From DATFKA01 sp042095835 (lineage in GTDB: Bacteria; Bacteroidota; Bacteroidia; Chitinophagales; Saprospiraceae): 64,000 nt of DNA. Location of the stretch: contig JBELML010000002.1 of assembly GCA_042095835.1 (NCBI GenBank), positions 1 through 64,000 on the forward strand. The letters are read 5' to 3'. The notes below the pieces were generated by a model. That model was not told the DNA's origin, ran no database searches, and saw nothing but the letters and a program-made list of their open reading frames with translations. The translations under genes were made by a program, and so were the position numbers. Below, piece by piece: positions 18,335 through 26,782 of the stretch. Within the stretch, counting starts at the first letter, position 1. Every line of letters begins with the position of its first letter.

Positions 18335-18698
18335 TCTGACGATTATTTAATTTAAAAAAACGTATTGTCATATAAGCTGTTGTTGCGCCAACAAAATTAG
18401 CGAACATATCCCACCACTCAAAATAGCGGTTGGGAAAAAATGAAAATTGTACAATTTCTAGTGCAATTCCATAGCAGCCACAAATTAATATTATCATCCA
18501 TACTCTTCGCTTATTTAGGCGATTATTTTTATAAAACCCCCACAAAAAAGCGCTTGTCAAACAAAAATAAGCCAATGCATGGCCAATTTTATCTGGCGAA
18601 ATCAAATCTGGTACAGGGTTGGGCACTTTTGCTCCAAAAGCCGTAGACAGTAATAAAATCGCTATCGAAAGCAGAATACCTGGAAGATAATAGATCAT
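18327..18698 (-). CDS. VanZ family membrane protein
   Basis: 123 residues with four membrane segments (near 4-20, 36-55, 68-86 and 97-114). The SPDKIGHALAYFCLTSAFLW segment, with D-K-x-x-H, is the hallmark of the VanZ-like family. In Enterococcus VanZ gives low teicoplanin resistance; most members, including this one, have no known role. It follows gcvH after 81 bp that contain a strong hairpin, and overlaps tonB by 8 bp at its 3' end. Coupling to tonB is therefore tighter than to gcvH. Confidence 0.85.
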   Translation of the reverse strand: MIYYLPGILLSIAILLLSTAFGAKVPNPVPDLISPDKIGHALAYFCLTSAFLWGFYKNNRLNKRRVWMIILICGCYGIALEIVQFSFFPNRYFEWWDMFANFVGATTAYMTIRFFKLNNRQNG

Positions 18699-18722
18699 CT
18701 AGCCGTGGATACACAAAACGCA

Positions 18723-18758
18723 AGATGCGGTAGCACCCAGCTTTGGTGTACCGCATCT
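18723..18758 (-). terminator. Hairpin between gcvH and the VanZ gene
   Basis: A 10-bp perfect stem (agatgcggta at 18723-18732 with taccgcatct at 18749-18758) lies 22 bp past the gcvH stop. The loop itself holds a smaller cacc/ggtg pair. On the minus strand it is followed by TGCGTTTTG, a moderate T-run, so it may be a terminator or a partial attenuator that lowers vanZ-tonB transcription relative to gcvH. Confidence 0.65.
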
Positions 18759-18779
18759 CTTATTTTTTGAAAAATAATT

Positions 18780-19169
18780 TTACAAACTATCTACGTAAGT
18801 AGCACTATCCAATAAAGCCTCTACTTCAGCAGGATCACTCAGCTCAATTTTAACAATCCAACCATCTCCATAAGGATCATCATTTATGGCTGCTGGGTTA
18901 TCATCTTCATCAGCATTGAGGACTGAATTAAACTCGAGTACCTTGCCTGATACAGGCATATACAACTCGGAAGTTGTTTTTACTGCTTCAACCGTACCAA
19001 ATTCTTCTCCTTTTCCGAGCTCTTCATCAATGGTCTCTACTTCTACGTAGACGATATCGCCTAATTCGCCCTGTGCGAAATCTGTAATACCTACGTATGC
19101 AATATTACCTTCTTCAAGTCTGATCCATTCGTGATCCTCGGTGTACTTTAAATTTTCTGGATAATTCAT
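18780..19169 (-). CDS. gcvH: Glycine cleavage system H protein
   Basis: 129 residues, the normal length. It carries the aminomethyl group between the P and T proteins of glycine cleavage on a lipoyl arm. The lipoyl-lysine motif is at 61-69 (EAVKTTSEL, Lys64). The start MNYPENLKYTEDHEWI and the NDDPYGDGWIVKIE block are family marks. gcvP and gcvT are not nearby. A 16-bp tandem repeat ends about 8 bp upstream of the region leading to the start codon at 19169. It lies 94 bp downstream of citrate synthase on the same strand. Confidence 0.96.
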   Translation of the reverse strand: MNYPENLKYTEDHEWIRLEEGNIAYVGITDFAQGELGDIVYVEVETIDEELGKGEEFGTVEAVKTTSELYMPVSGKVLEFNSVLNADEDDNPAAINDDPYGDGWIVKIELSDPAEVEALLDSATYVDSL

Positions 19170-19176
19170 TATTCAA

Positions 19177-19208
19177 ATAGTGATGTGATGATATAGTGAT
19201 GTGATGAT
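19177..19208. repeat. Perfect 16-bp tandem duplication upstream of gcvH
   Basis: The word atagtgatgtgatgat occurs twice head to tail (19177-19192 and 19193-19208), only 8 bp before the gcvH start codon. A similar word (agtgatgtagtgatat) sits just upstream of the protease-TIR gene at about 9471-9486. It may reflect replication slippage in the 5' leader. Confidence 0.85.
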
Positions 19209-19263
19209 GTATTCAATGAATTAATGCGTCATTTGTTCAAATGCACATCATCTCAAGGTCTCC

Positions 19264-20583
19264 CTAAGCTTCTTGTGTTGCTTCTGCAATAAAGTTTTTC
19301 ACCCATTCCGAAGTCATTGATTTCGGACGTTCTAATGGAAAACCTAGTGCTCGTGACCAACATTGTGCCGCAAGAACACCCAAAGCTCTGGACACTCCGA
19401 AAAGTACGGTATAATATTGATATTCTTTCAATCCATAATGTACTAAAATTGCTCCGGAGTGCGCATCAACGTTAGGCCATGGGTTTTTGACTTTACCTAG
19501 ACCTTTTAGAATATCTGGTACAACGTCGAATAAATCCCAAACAATATTTACATAATCATCATCTTTGATGTTCTCTTCTGCGAATACTTTCTGGGCAACG
19601 AATCGTGGATCAGGCTTACGCAATACCGCGTGACCGTAGCCAGGAATTACTTGACCAGCATTTAGCGTATTATTCACATATTCTGCGATCTGCTCTTTGG
19701 TAGGCTTGGTCGTACCTAGGGCATCTACCATCTTAAAGATCCACTTGATTACCTCCTGATTAGCTAAGCCGTGTAGTGGTCCTGCTAAAGCAGACATACC
19801 TCCCGCAAAAGAGTAATAAGGATCACTCAAAGTAGAACCTACCAGGTGGGTGGTGTGTGCAGAAGCATTACCTCCCTCGTGATCGGCATGGATGGTTAGG
19901 TATAAACGCATCAAGGATTTAAATTGTGCGCCCTCAATTCCTAACATATGTGCAAAGTTACCAGCCCAGTCCATTGTGATATCTGGGGCAATATGCTCTC
20001 CGTTGTGATAGGTCCTGCGATAGATATAGGCCGCAATACGTGGAAGGCGAGCAACCAAGTTCATCGTATCCTCATAAGTAGGATCCCAATATTCTGTTTT
20101 GCTTAATCCTTCTGAATAGCGACGAGAAAAGCAGCTCTCGGTCTGCATAGAAGCAACTGCAGTTACAAATTGCGTCATCGGATGAGTATCTGCTGGCAAG
20201 CTATCCAAAACTTTGAAAGTATGCTCAGGTACATTACTTCTTCTCGTCCACTCACCAGTTAACCACTGTACTTCTTCTTCGGTTGGCACTTCTCCAACCA
20301 ACATCAACCAGAAAAGGCCTTCTGGTTTTGGTTCTTTTCCAGATTCTCCCTTAGGTAGTAATTCTTTTAATTCAGGGATAGAGTAACCGCGAAAACGAAT
20401 ACCTTCGATTGGATCCAACTGGGAAGTCTCCCAGATCATCATTTTAATACCTCTAGCGCCACCGTACAACTGCTTCAGCACTACTTCATCAACTTTTTTG
20501 GTGCCGTGCTCTTTCAGCAAGGCTCTGATTTCCGTTCTTAGGGCTGAGGCTTTTTCTATGAATTTCTGTTTTAATGGATCCAT
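19264..20583 (-). CDS. gltA: Citrate synthase, eukaryotic (mitochondrial) type
   Basis: 439 residues. Condenses acetyl-CoA with oxaloacetate in the first step of the citric acid cycle, in the cytoplasm. The catalytic residues of the pig enzyme are all present: His271 (GPLHGLANQE), His318 (PGYGHAVLRKPDPR) and Asp373 (NVDAHSG). The segment IHADHEGGNASAHTTHLVGS matches the mitochondrial-type family more closely than the hexameric Gram-negative GltA. That form is common in parts of the Bacteroidota, so it need not be a recent transfer. A 239-bp gap separates it from the RND gene end upstream, which has its own terminator, so it likely has its own promoter. Confidence 0.95.
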   Translation of the reverse strand: MDPLKQKFIEKASALRTEIRALLKEHGTKKVDEVVLKQLYGGARGIKMMIWETSQLDPIEGIRFRGYSIPELKELLPKGESGKEPKPEGLFWLMLVGEVPTEEEVQWLTGEWTRRSNVPEHTFKVLDSLPADTHPMTQFVTAVASMQTESCFSRRYSEGLSKTEYWDPTYEDTMNLVARLPRIAAYIYRRTYHNGEHIAPDITMDWAGNFAHMLGIEGAQFKSLMRLYLTIHADHEGGNASAHTTHLVGSTLSDPYYSFAGGMSALAGPLHGLANQEVIKWIFKMVDALGTTKPTKEQIAEYVNNTLNAGQVIPGYGHAVLRKPDPRFVAQKVFAEENIKDDDYVNIVWDLFDVVPDILKGLGKVKNPWPNVDAHSGAILVHYGLKEYQYYTVLFGVSRALGVLAAQCWSRALGFPLERPKSMTSEWVKNFIAEATQEA

Positions 20584-20763
20584 TTATTCTATTTATGTTT
20601 TATGGTTGTTTAATTGTCTGCGGTGGAATACGCAAATTTATCAAATTTTATTCTAACTAATAACCTCTACAAACATCATATTTGTTTAACTTTTATCACC
20701 CTTTCTGAGATTAATCTGCGGACTTGGAATTCAGAAGACCAAGACTGGACCCAAAAGAGAAAA

Positions 20764-20793
20764 GCCTAGAAAAAGTAATGGACTTTTCTAGGC
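20764..20793 (-). terminator. Terminator of the RND efflux operon
   Basis: Perfect 10-bp stem (gcctagaaaa at 20764-20773, ttttctaggc at 20784-20793), 30 bp past the RND stop codon. On the minus strand it is followed by TTTTCTCTTTT. Position and shape fit a Rho-independent terminator. Confidence 0.8.
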
Positions 20794-20822
20794 GCTCCCA
20801 AATTTCAAAATTGCTTTAGTTT

Positions 20823-23800
20823 TCAAGCCATATCATTCCTATTTGAACGTGTAAATAATTGGTACAAAATAGGTACTACCAATAAAACAAAAGTGGTAGA
20901 AGTCACTAGTCCTCCGATAATCGTCCAGCCCATTGGAGCCCAAAGAGAGCCGCCCGCCAAGGTCAAGGGCAACAAGCCTAAAATCGTAGTCAAGGTGGTC
21001 AAAACGATAGGCGTGAAGCGCACTTCTGCTGCCTGCTGTGCCGCCTCTAAAACCTGCGCACCATCTTCCATACGTTTATTCGCAAAATCAACCAGCACGA
21101 TCGAATTATTGATGGCAATGCCAATTAAACTCGTTAATCCTACAAAGGCGGTAAAGGAGAAATTGATCCCGGTGAAAAGGAGTGCCAGTATCGAGCCTAT
21201 AATGGCGAGCGGTAATGCGGAGAAAATAATCAAGGGCTGTGTGAAGGATTTGAACTGTATTATCAAAACCCCCAAGATTAAAAGCATAGCCAACATCGTG
21301 GCCACTCCTAAACCTCCAAAAGACTCGCTCCTATTTTCCAAATCTCCTTTATAGATATACTCATAACCTTCTTCCCAATCGATTTTAGCCAATTCTACTT
21401 CTACATCGTCAATAGCCTGATCTAGCGTGATCCCTTTTTTCAAATCCGCCAAAACGGTGGCCATCCTGCTGTTATCCAAATGGGTAATCCGGCTAGGTGC
21501 TTCCGAAAATTCAATACTAGCCAATTGATTGAGTGGAATAAAATGTCCACTCACCGATTGCACTTTTATTTTATCAAAATAATCTAGTTCAAATTTCTCA
21601 TTAAAATCATACCGCATTACAATATTATAGCTTTCGGCTTCTTTGTCCCGATATTTGCCCACTGTGGTACCATTGACATAGGTACGGATCGTCTGATCAA
21701 TTTGAAAAATGGGCACACCCAGCATCATCGCCTTGTCTCGATTGATCTTGAAGTATAAATCTGTGCTATTGGTACGAAGTGGATTATTCACGTTGATGGC
21801 TCCGGGAGCATTTAATACAGCATTCTCTACCTGTCGGGCGTAATCTTGTAGTTTGTCTAGATCATCGCCAGTGATACTGATTTCTATAGGTGCTTGAGAA
21901 GGTGGCCCCTGCACAAACTCCTTGACATCAATCCGAGCTAATGGATAATCTTGGAAAGTAGTGCGTATCTCGTCCAATAACTGATAAAAAGCGTCGACTT
22001 CATACTCCTTGAGTACCACAAAGATTTCTCCAAAAGAATTAGAATAGTTGGTACTCGGTACATTATAATAAATCCGCGGATTGCCGTGGCCAATATTAGA
22101 GGCGTAGTATTTGACTTCATCTCTTTTTTCCAACTCTGCTTCTACAAAAGCGACCGCCTCATTGGTGGCATCAAGATTGCTACCATTCGGAAGCGTCACT
22201 AATATTCTGAACTGAGGCTTCTCCGCTTTTGGAAAAAAGCTCAAACCCACATAAGGGAAGAGCAGCAATGCTCCGACCAATGATAAGGTGGCAACACTTA
22301 AAGTCACCCATTTATACCGCATTGCTAGCCCTAAAAAGCGTCGATACGGTCCCTCTACAAAGCGCTGAATACGTTGAAACAACCAGGTCTCACTTTTTTC
22401 TTTTTGCTTACGCTCCTTGAGAATCCAGCTCGACAACAGTGGTGTGAGGCTTATGGCTCCCAAAAGAGAGGCCATCAAGGTAGCAATCACCGTGATGGGC
22501 AAAGCCTTGATAAATTCTCCCGTCACATCTGGCATCATTACAATAGGAATAAAAGCCAGCACCGTTGTTAAAGTGGCACTCGTAATTGGAGCGATCAACT
22601 GCTGGGTTCCAGCAATAGCGGCATCTTTTTTATTATACCCCATAGAAAGATAGCGCTCGATGTTTTCAATGATCGCAATGGAGTTGTCTACAAGTAGTCC
22701 AAGGGCGACCACTAGACCAGCAATTGAGATTTGTTGTAAAGCAAAACCCATTTGATTGACAGCCCATAAGCCGATCAGGATCGACAAAGGAATAGCCAAC
22801 ATCACAATACTAGCCGAGCGAAAACCAAGTGCAAGCAGAATAATAAGCCCTACTAGAACAATACCTTGTAGCAGATTATTTAAAAAGCCATTCACCCGCT
22901 CTTCTACGCCCTCAGATTGATCAAAAACATAGGCCATATCCATACCAGCTGGAAGACGATAAGTTGCTAGTTGCTCCTTAATGGGATTAGAAACCGAAAA
23001 GATATTGAACCCATCTTTTTGTTGGACATTGATAAAAATACAGGGCTTACCACTATAGCGAGCCAACCAACGCTCATCTTCAAAATCGAAATGAACATCC
23101 GCAACATTATCCAGGTATATCAACTTTCCCTGATAGGCGCCTACTACAGTCTTTTTGATCTCCTCCAAATCTTCATACGCACCAGAAGTTTTAATATTAA
23201 ATGCTTTGTTAGATACTTTAACTGCACCTCCCGGAATATTTGCATTATTACTTTTGATGGCATTCTCGATTGCCTCGGGAGAAATATTCATATTCGACAT
23301 CAAGGTTGGATTCAGAGCGATCCGAACTTCTTGTTCAGGGTAGGCATCGATTTCCACTTTTCGTACACCTCTGACATCCTCGACGACTTCCTTAATCTCC
23401 TCAGCTTGTAGGTATAAAGAGCGATAATCGTGCGTTTCCCCGATCAAAGCGATTTGAAAAATGGCTACCGTATTGGTAGAAAATTTATTGACCCTCAAGT
23501 CGTATAAATCTTCGGGTAATTCATCCCTAACTTCATTCACCTTGGCCTGTACATCCTCAAAGGCATCATCGGCATCAACACTGATTTCAAACTCTATCTC
23601 GGTGATAGATACGCCATCACGAATGGTAGAATACACCTCTTTTAAATCATCTAGCTCGTTGATCACCTCCTCGATAGGATCCGTCACCTGCCGCTCAATA
23701 TCTTCAGGGTTAGCTCCAGGATAGACAGCTATTACGGCCATATTCGCAATATCCAAAGCAGGATCTTCTCGCTGGGGCATGGTTAAAAAAGCACTGAGGC

Positions 23801-23873
23801 CCATGACAAAAAGAAAGGCAAAGGCCGTCAGTGTTACTTGATAATTGGATATAGAAAATTTTGGAATATTCAT
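20823..23873 (-). CDS. RND family efflux permease (AcrB/HAE1-like inner membrane pump)
   Basis: 1,016 residues, a typical size. One N-terminal membrane segment (about 11-31), a large periplasmic loop (PGANPEDIERQVTDPIEE), a block of membrane helices around 330-540, a second loop and a final block near 850-1010. The proton-relay Asp lies in GLLVDNSIAIIENIERY in the fourth helix. It pumps hydrophobic compounds or metals out, driven by protons, together with the adaptor (24069-25196) and TolC (25282-26652) upstream. The substrate cannot be told from sequence; the fold looks more drug-type than heavy-metal-type. A 195-bp gap with two stem-loops separates it from the adaptor gene, which is unusual inside such operons. 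Confidence 0.92.
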   Translation of the reverse strand: MNIPKFSISNYQVTLTAFAFLFVMGLSAFLTMPQREDPALDIANMAVIAVYPGANPEDIERQVTDPIEEVINELDDLKEVYSTIRDGVSITEIEFEISVDADDAFEDVQAKVNEVRDELPEDLYDLRVNKFSTNTVAIFQIALIGETHDYRSLYLQAEEIKEVVEDVRGVRKVEIDAYPEQEVRIALNPTLMSNMNISPEAIENAIKSNNANIPGGAVKVSNKAFNIKTSGAYEDLEEIKKTVVGAYQGKLIYLDNVADVHFDFEDERWLARYSGKPCIFINVQQKDGFNIFSVSNPIKEQLATYRLPAGMDMAYVFDQSEGVEERVNGFLNNLLQGIVLVGLIILLALGFRSASIVMLAIPLSILIGLWAVNQMGFALQQISIAGLVVALGLLVDNSIAIIENIERYLSMGYNKKDAAIAGTQQLIAPITSATLTTVLAFIPIVMMPDVTGEFIKALPITVIATLMASLLGAISLTPLLSSWILKERKQKEKSETWLFQRIQRFVEGPYRRFLGLAMRYKWVTLSVATLSLVGALLLFPYVGLSFFPKAEKPQFRILVTLPNGSNLDATNEAVAFVEAELEKRDEVKYYASNIGHGNPRIYYNVPSTNYSNSFGEIFVVLKEYEVDAFYQLLDEIRTTFQDYPLARIDVKEFVQGPPSQAPIEISITGDDLDKLQDYARQVENAVLNAPGAINVNNPLRTNSTDLYFKINRDKAMMLGVPIFQIDQTIRTYVNGTTVGKYRDKEAESYNIVMRYDFNEKFELDYFDKIKVQSVSGHFIPLNQLASIEFSEAPSRITHLDNSRMATVLADLKKGITLDQAIDDVEVELAKIDWEEGYEYIYKGDLENRSESFGGLGVATMLAMLLILGVLIIQFKSFTQPLIIFSALPLAIIGSILALLFTGINFSFTAFVGLTSLIGIAINNSIVLVDFANKRMEDGAQVLEAAQQAAEVRFTPIVLTTLTTILGLLPLTLAGGSLWAPMGWTIIGGLVTSTTFVLLVVPILYQLFTRSNRNDMA

Positions 23874-23995
23874 GTGTTTAAAATTTGCGCAAATGCTTGA
23901 AAGCTAAGTTTTTGCAGAAATTTTAAACACCTGCAACCGCTGCGCTTTCGCATAGTCTTTTTTAATCATCACCGATTGGTGATTTTATGATTAAA
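23874..23995. promoter_or_regulatory. Two stem-loops in the adaptor-to-pump gap
   Basis: Stem 1 pairs gtgtttaaaattt (23874-23886) with aaattttaaacac (23918-23930), 13 bp perfect, and touches the pump start codon at 23873. Its loop has further self-pairing. Stem 2 pairs tttaatcat (23961-23969) with atgattaaa (23987-23995) around an inner cacc-gatt-ggtg hairpin. In the minus-strand transcript stem 1 would bury the ribosome-binding region of the pump gene. This could tune pump translation; it may also be a degenerate repeat element. Confidence 0.55.
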
Positions 23996-24068
23996 TAAGA
24001 TTATGCTCATTTCATCTGTTATGTTAATGAGACCCGGTGCTTTAGCAAGCTTGGTCGAATTAAATAAA

Positions 24069-25196
24069 CTACTTCACTATTGTCACCTGCTGGCCGTCCT
24101 CTAGGTAGCCTGCCCCCGTAACGACCACCTGATCACCCACCTCCAAGCCAGCTTGAACTAACATATTTTGGCCTTTGATTTGATAAATCTGGATAGTTGT
24201 TTGTTGAACCTGATTCCCCTTTACAATAAAAACCTCTCCTTCCTTACCGTCGGCTGAAATGAGTGCTGCGGCATCTACAGGAAAAACATCTCTCTTAGTT
24301 TGACCAAGTATTTCTACCTCACCAATAAACCCAGACAATAATTGCTGCCCTTGCGAGCGCACTTGAACCTCTACTTCATAGGTGCCTGTAAATGGGTCTG
24401 CTTGTCCGGCCAACTCTCTAATGCTACCTGAGAAATTAGTACCTGGATAAGCATCAAAACGAATCGTTGCCGGGTCGCCCAGTTTTAAATGCACAATTTG
24501 CTTATCGGTCATACTCACTTTTAGGACAAAAGCCTTATCAGAAGATCCGAAAAGAAAGATGGGCTTGCCTACGCCTACGATTTCATTGGGTTCTGCCATA
24601 CGCTTGAGAATGGTACCATTCGCAGGCGCGAGAATTTTGGAATACTTCAGATTAAAATTGGTAATATTTTGGTTCTGCTGACTTAATGACAAAGCGGTCT
24701 CCGCAGTCTGCAATTGGTTTTTGGCATTTTGGAGTTGCACTTCTACATTTTCGTACTGTTCCAAGGTTGCTACACTGTCTTTAAAAAGGGCTTCGGTATT
24801 GCGATAATCCCTTTCGGCAAGCTGTAGAGCTAGCTTAGCGTTCTCCAAATCTATGGCAGCTTTCTCCTTGCCTAAATCCGCAGAGGCAACCTGGGCATTG
24901 ATTTCTTCCAAAGCTAAAACAGCCAACAACTGCCCCTTGCGGACCTGCTGTCCTTCTCGTACTAAAACCCTATTGACAATGCCACCAATCTTGAAACTTA
25001 GGTTGGCTTCCTCGGTAGAAGAAAGGCGACCACTGGCCACTATTTTTTCCTGAAAGCTTTCTTGTTTTACCTTTATCACTCCTACTTGTGTAGGTGGAAA
25101 AGTCGTACTTTCCGCGGCCTGCGATGGACTACAAGTTTGTAGTAAGGCCGCACTTATGAAGGCGATTAGAAAAACTAAAATATATCTTGAGTTCAT
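24069..25196 (-). CDS. RND efflux periplasmic adaptor (membrane fusion protein)
   Basis: About 375 residues from ATG 25196. The frame could start at 25274, but the inner start gives a proper lipoprotein signal (MNSRYILVFLIAFISAALLQTC, lipid Cys at residue 22). Order of parts: lipoyl half (GRLSSTEEANLSFKIGGIV, VREGQQVRKGQLLAVL), an alpha-helical hairpin rich in A, E, L and Q, second lipoyl half (KILAPANGTILKRMAEPNE), beta-barrel, and membrane-proximal domain (VVTGAGYLEDGQQVTIVK). It bridges the inner-membrane pump and TolC. It lies 85 bp after the TolC gene and 195 bp before the pump gene. Confidence 0.92.
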   Translation of the reverse strand: MNSRYILVFLIAFISAALLQTCSPSQAAESTTFPPTQVGVIKVKQESFQEKIVASGRLSSTEEANLSFKIGGIVNRVLVREGQQVRKGQLLAVLALEEINAQVASADLGKEKAAIDLENAKLALQLAERDYRNTEALFKDSVATLEQYENVEVQLQNAKNQLQTAETALSLSQQNQNITNFNLKYSKILAPANGTILKRMAEPNEIVGVGKPIFLFGSSDKAFVLKVSMTDKQIVHLKLGDPATIRFDAYPGTNFSGSIRELAGQADPFTGTYEVEVQVRSQGQQLLSGFIGEVEILGQTKRDVFPVDAAALISADGKEGEVFIVKGNQVQQTTIQIYQIKGQNMLVQAGLEVGDQVVVTGAGYLEDGQQVTIVK

Positions 25197-25281
25197 CAGT
25201 AAAGAATGAATTAATGAGTTAATGAGTCTACCTACTTTTAGCAAAGGCAGATGGATTAATGTATGCTTTGTCAAATTATAC

Positions 25282-26652
25282 TTATTGACCTATGGCCCTT
25301 TCAAGCACTGCAACCTTGCCTTGGTAGTCGAAACGAGCAATAATATGGCCTTGCTCTGCATTGGTCATCCTCGTACGGGCATCCATCCATTCGACTAGAT
25401 TGGCTTGCCCTTGAAGAAACCTTTTATTGACCAGGCGAAAAGCACTTTGAGTAGCTATTTTTTCAGCATCCGTTTGAGTGACCACCTTTTGTGCAGCTTC
25501 GACATCGTACCAAGCTTGTACAACTTGTAGTCCAATTTGCTGCTTCAGTTCTTCTTTTTGCTGTGCCCTTTCGAGCTTATCAATTTTTGCTTGTTGAATT
25601 TTAGATTTATTGGCGGGCTGAAATAGTTTCCAACTCATCACTAAAGACCCCATGAAATAGTCATCTTCTGATCGGAAAGTATAGCGCGTCCCCTGAATAC
25701 CATAATCCGCCACCAAGTTTATTTCCGGAAGAAGAGCTCCTCGGTTGAGGTCTACATTTTGATCTGCAATCGCCAAGAAATAATTAAACTGTTGGAGTTC
25801 ATCTCTTGCTTGCTCCGCTTGATCACGGGCCAAGTCTACCGAACCAACTTCTTGAATAGGATAAGGATCGTCACCTACCTGAATGGGCGTTTCGTAAGGT
25901 TTATTTAATAAAAAATTGAAGTAGGCCTGAGCTACCTTTAAGTTTTTATCGGCTTCCGCTATTTGTCTTTCCACCTCTCTTACCTGGGCTTCAGCTAGAT
26001 AGACTGCATCCTTAGTAAGTTTATGATTTTCAAATAGGCGCTGTGTGGTCCTCAGGTTCTCTTGAACGAGTTTCAAGGTATTGTTGTAGAGTTGCTGGGC
26101 TTCCAAGGCTTTGGCGTAATTAAAATAGCCCAGTTTCACCTCTTTGCTGAGCTCTTTTTTGTAGGTATCGATATTGATTCGATCTACTTCAGCCAGGTTT
26201 TCTTTTACATTTTGGTTCACCCAGATGGCATTATTAAAAACCGGCATTACCGCTCTGAACTTGGTTTCCTGCTCTTCTCGTCTTAGAAAATTGATGGCTA
26301 CGTTATCAATATTCTCATAAGTAGGAATAACAGGATAATCCGGCGTAGTCGATTGTCCCAACTGATTAATCAGGTTGAGATTTTGGTAGACAGGGTTCAT
26401 CAAATCTCCCAATGGAAAATCAATAGTCCGTCCACCACGCGCAACCGAATATCTTGCTTCTAAAGAAAATTGAGGAAGGAAATTGGCCTTGGCTTCTTTC
26501 AGTGCTTGTAGACTTTTCTCGTAAGAAAGGTGCTTTCTTTGCAAAGCAATGTTGTTGTCTAGCGCTTCCTGAATATAGGTTTGCAAAGGCGATTGTGCCG
26601 AAGTGCCTATGCTAAAAACCAATAGTAATGTACATAACAACAGTCGATTCAT
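25282..26652 (-). CDS. TolC family outer membrane efflux protein
   Basis: 456 residues. Signal peptide 1-19 (ending in TSAQ). Two tandem TolC repeats of long amphipathic helices: AL-x-x-NI-x-L-x-x near the start, and LL-x-x-P-Y-x-T in the middle where OEP proteins have their repeat junction. First gene of the TolC, adaptor, pump operon; it forms the outer-membrane duct. Start context and upstream gap (130 bp to the OmpA/PD40 gene's stop) suggest an operon promoter just upstream, not identified. Confidence 0.92.
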   Translation of the reverse strand: MNRLLLCTLLLVFSIGTSAQSPLQTYIQEALDNNIALQRKHLSYEKSLQALKEAKANFLPQFSLEARYSVARGGRTIDFPLGDLMNPVYQNLNLINQLGQSTTPDYPVIPTYENIDNVAINFLRREEQETKFRAVMPVFNNAIWVNQNVKENLAEVDRINIDTYKKELSKEVKLGYFNYAKALEAQQLYNNTLKLVQENLRTTQRLFENHKLTKDAVYLAEAQVREVERQIAEADKNLKVAQAYFNFLLNKPYETPIQVGDDPYPIQEVGSVDLARDQAEQARDELQQFNYFLAIADQNVDLNRGALLPEINLVADYGIQGTRYTFRSEDDYFMGSLVMSWKLFQPANKSKIQQAKIDKLERAQQKEELKQQIGLQVVQAWYDVEAAQKVVTQTDAEKIATQSAFRLVNKRFLQGQANLVEWMDARTRMTNAEQGHIIARFDYQGKVAVLERAIGQ

Positions 26653-26782
26653 CGGGAATTTTTTTTATTCCCTACAAATGTGGCTTTTATCAGCCTCGAA
26701 ATCCAGCACTCAGATTTGAATCGTATTTTTTCGATGTTGAATCGTTGGATTAATGGAGTGTAATGTTGGAATAAGTATTCAC

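Noticed and set aside
20893..21354. 153-codon plus-strand frame inside the RND pump gene
   Set aside because: Shadow of the pump's coding strand; lysine and proline rich with no domain.
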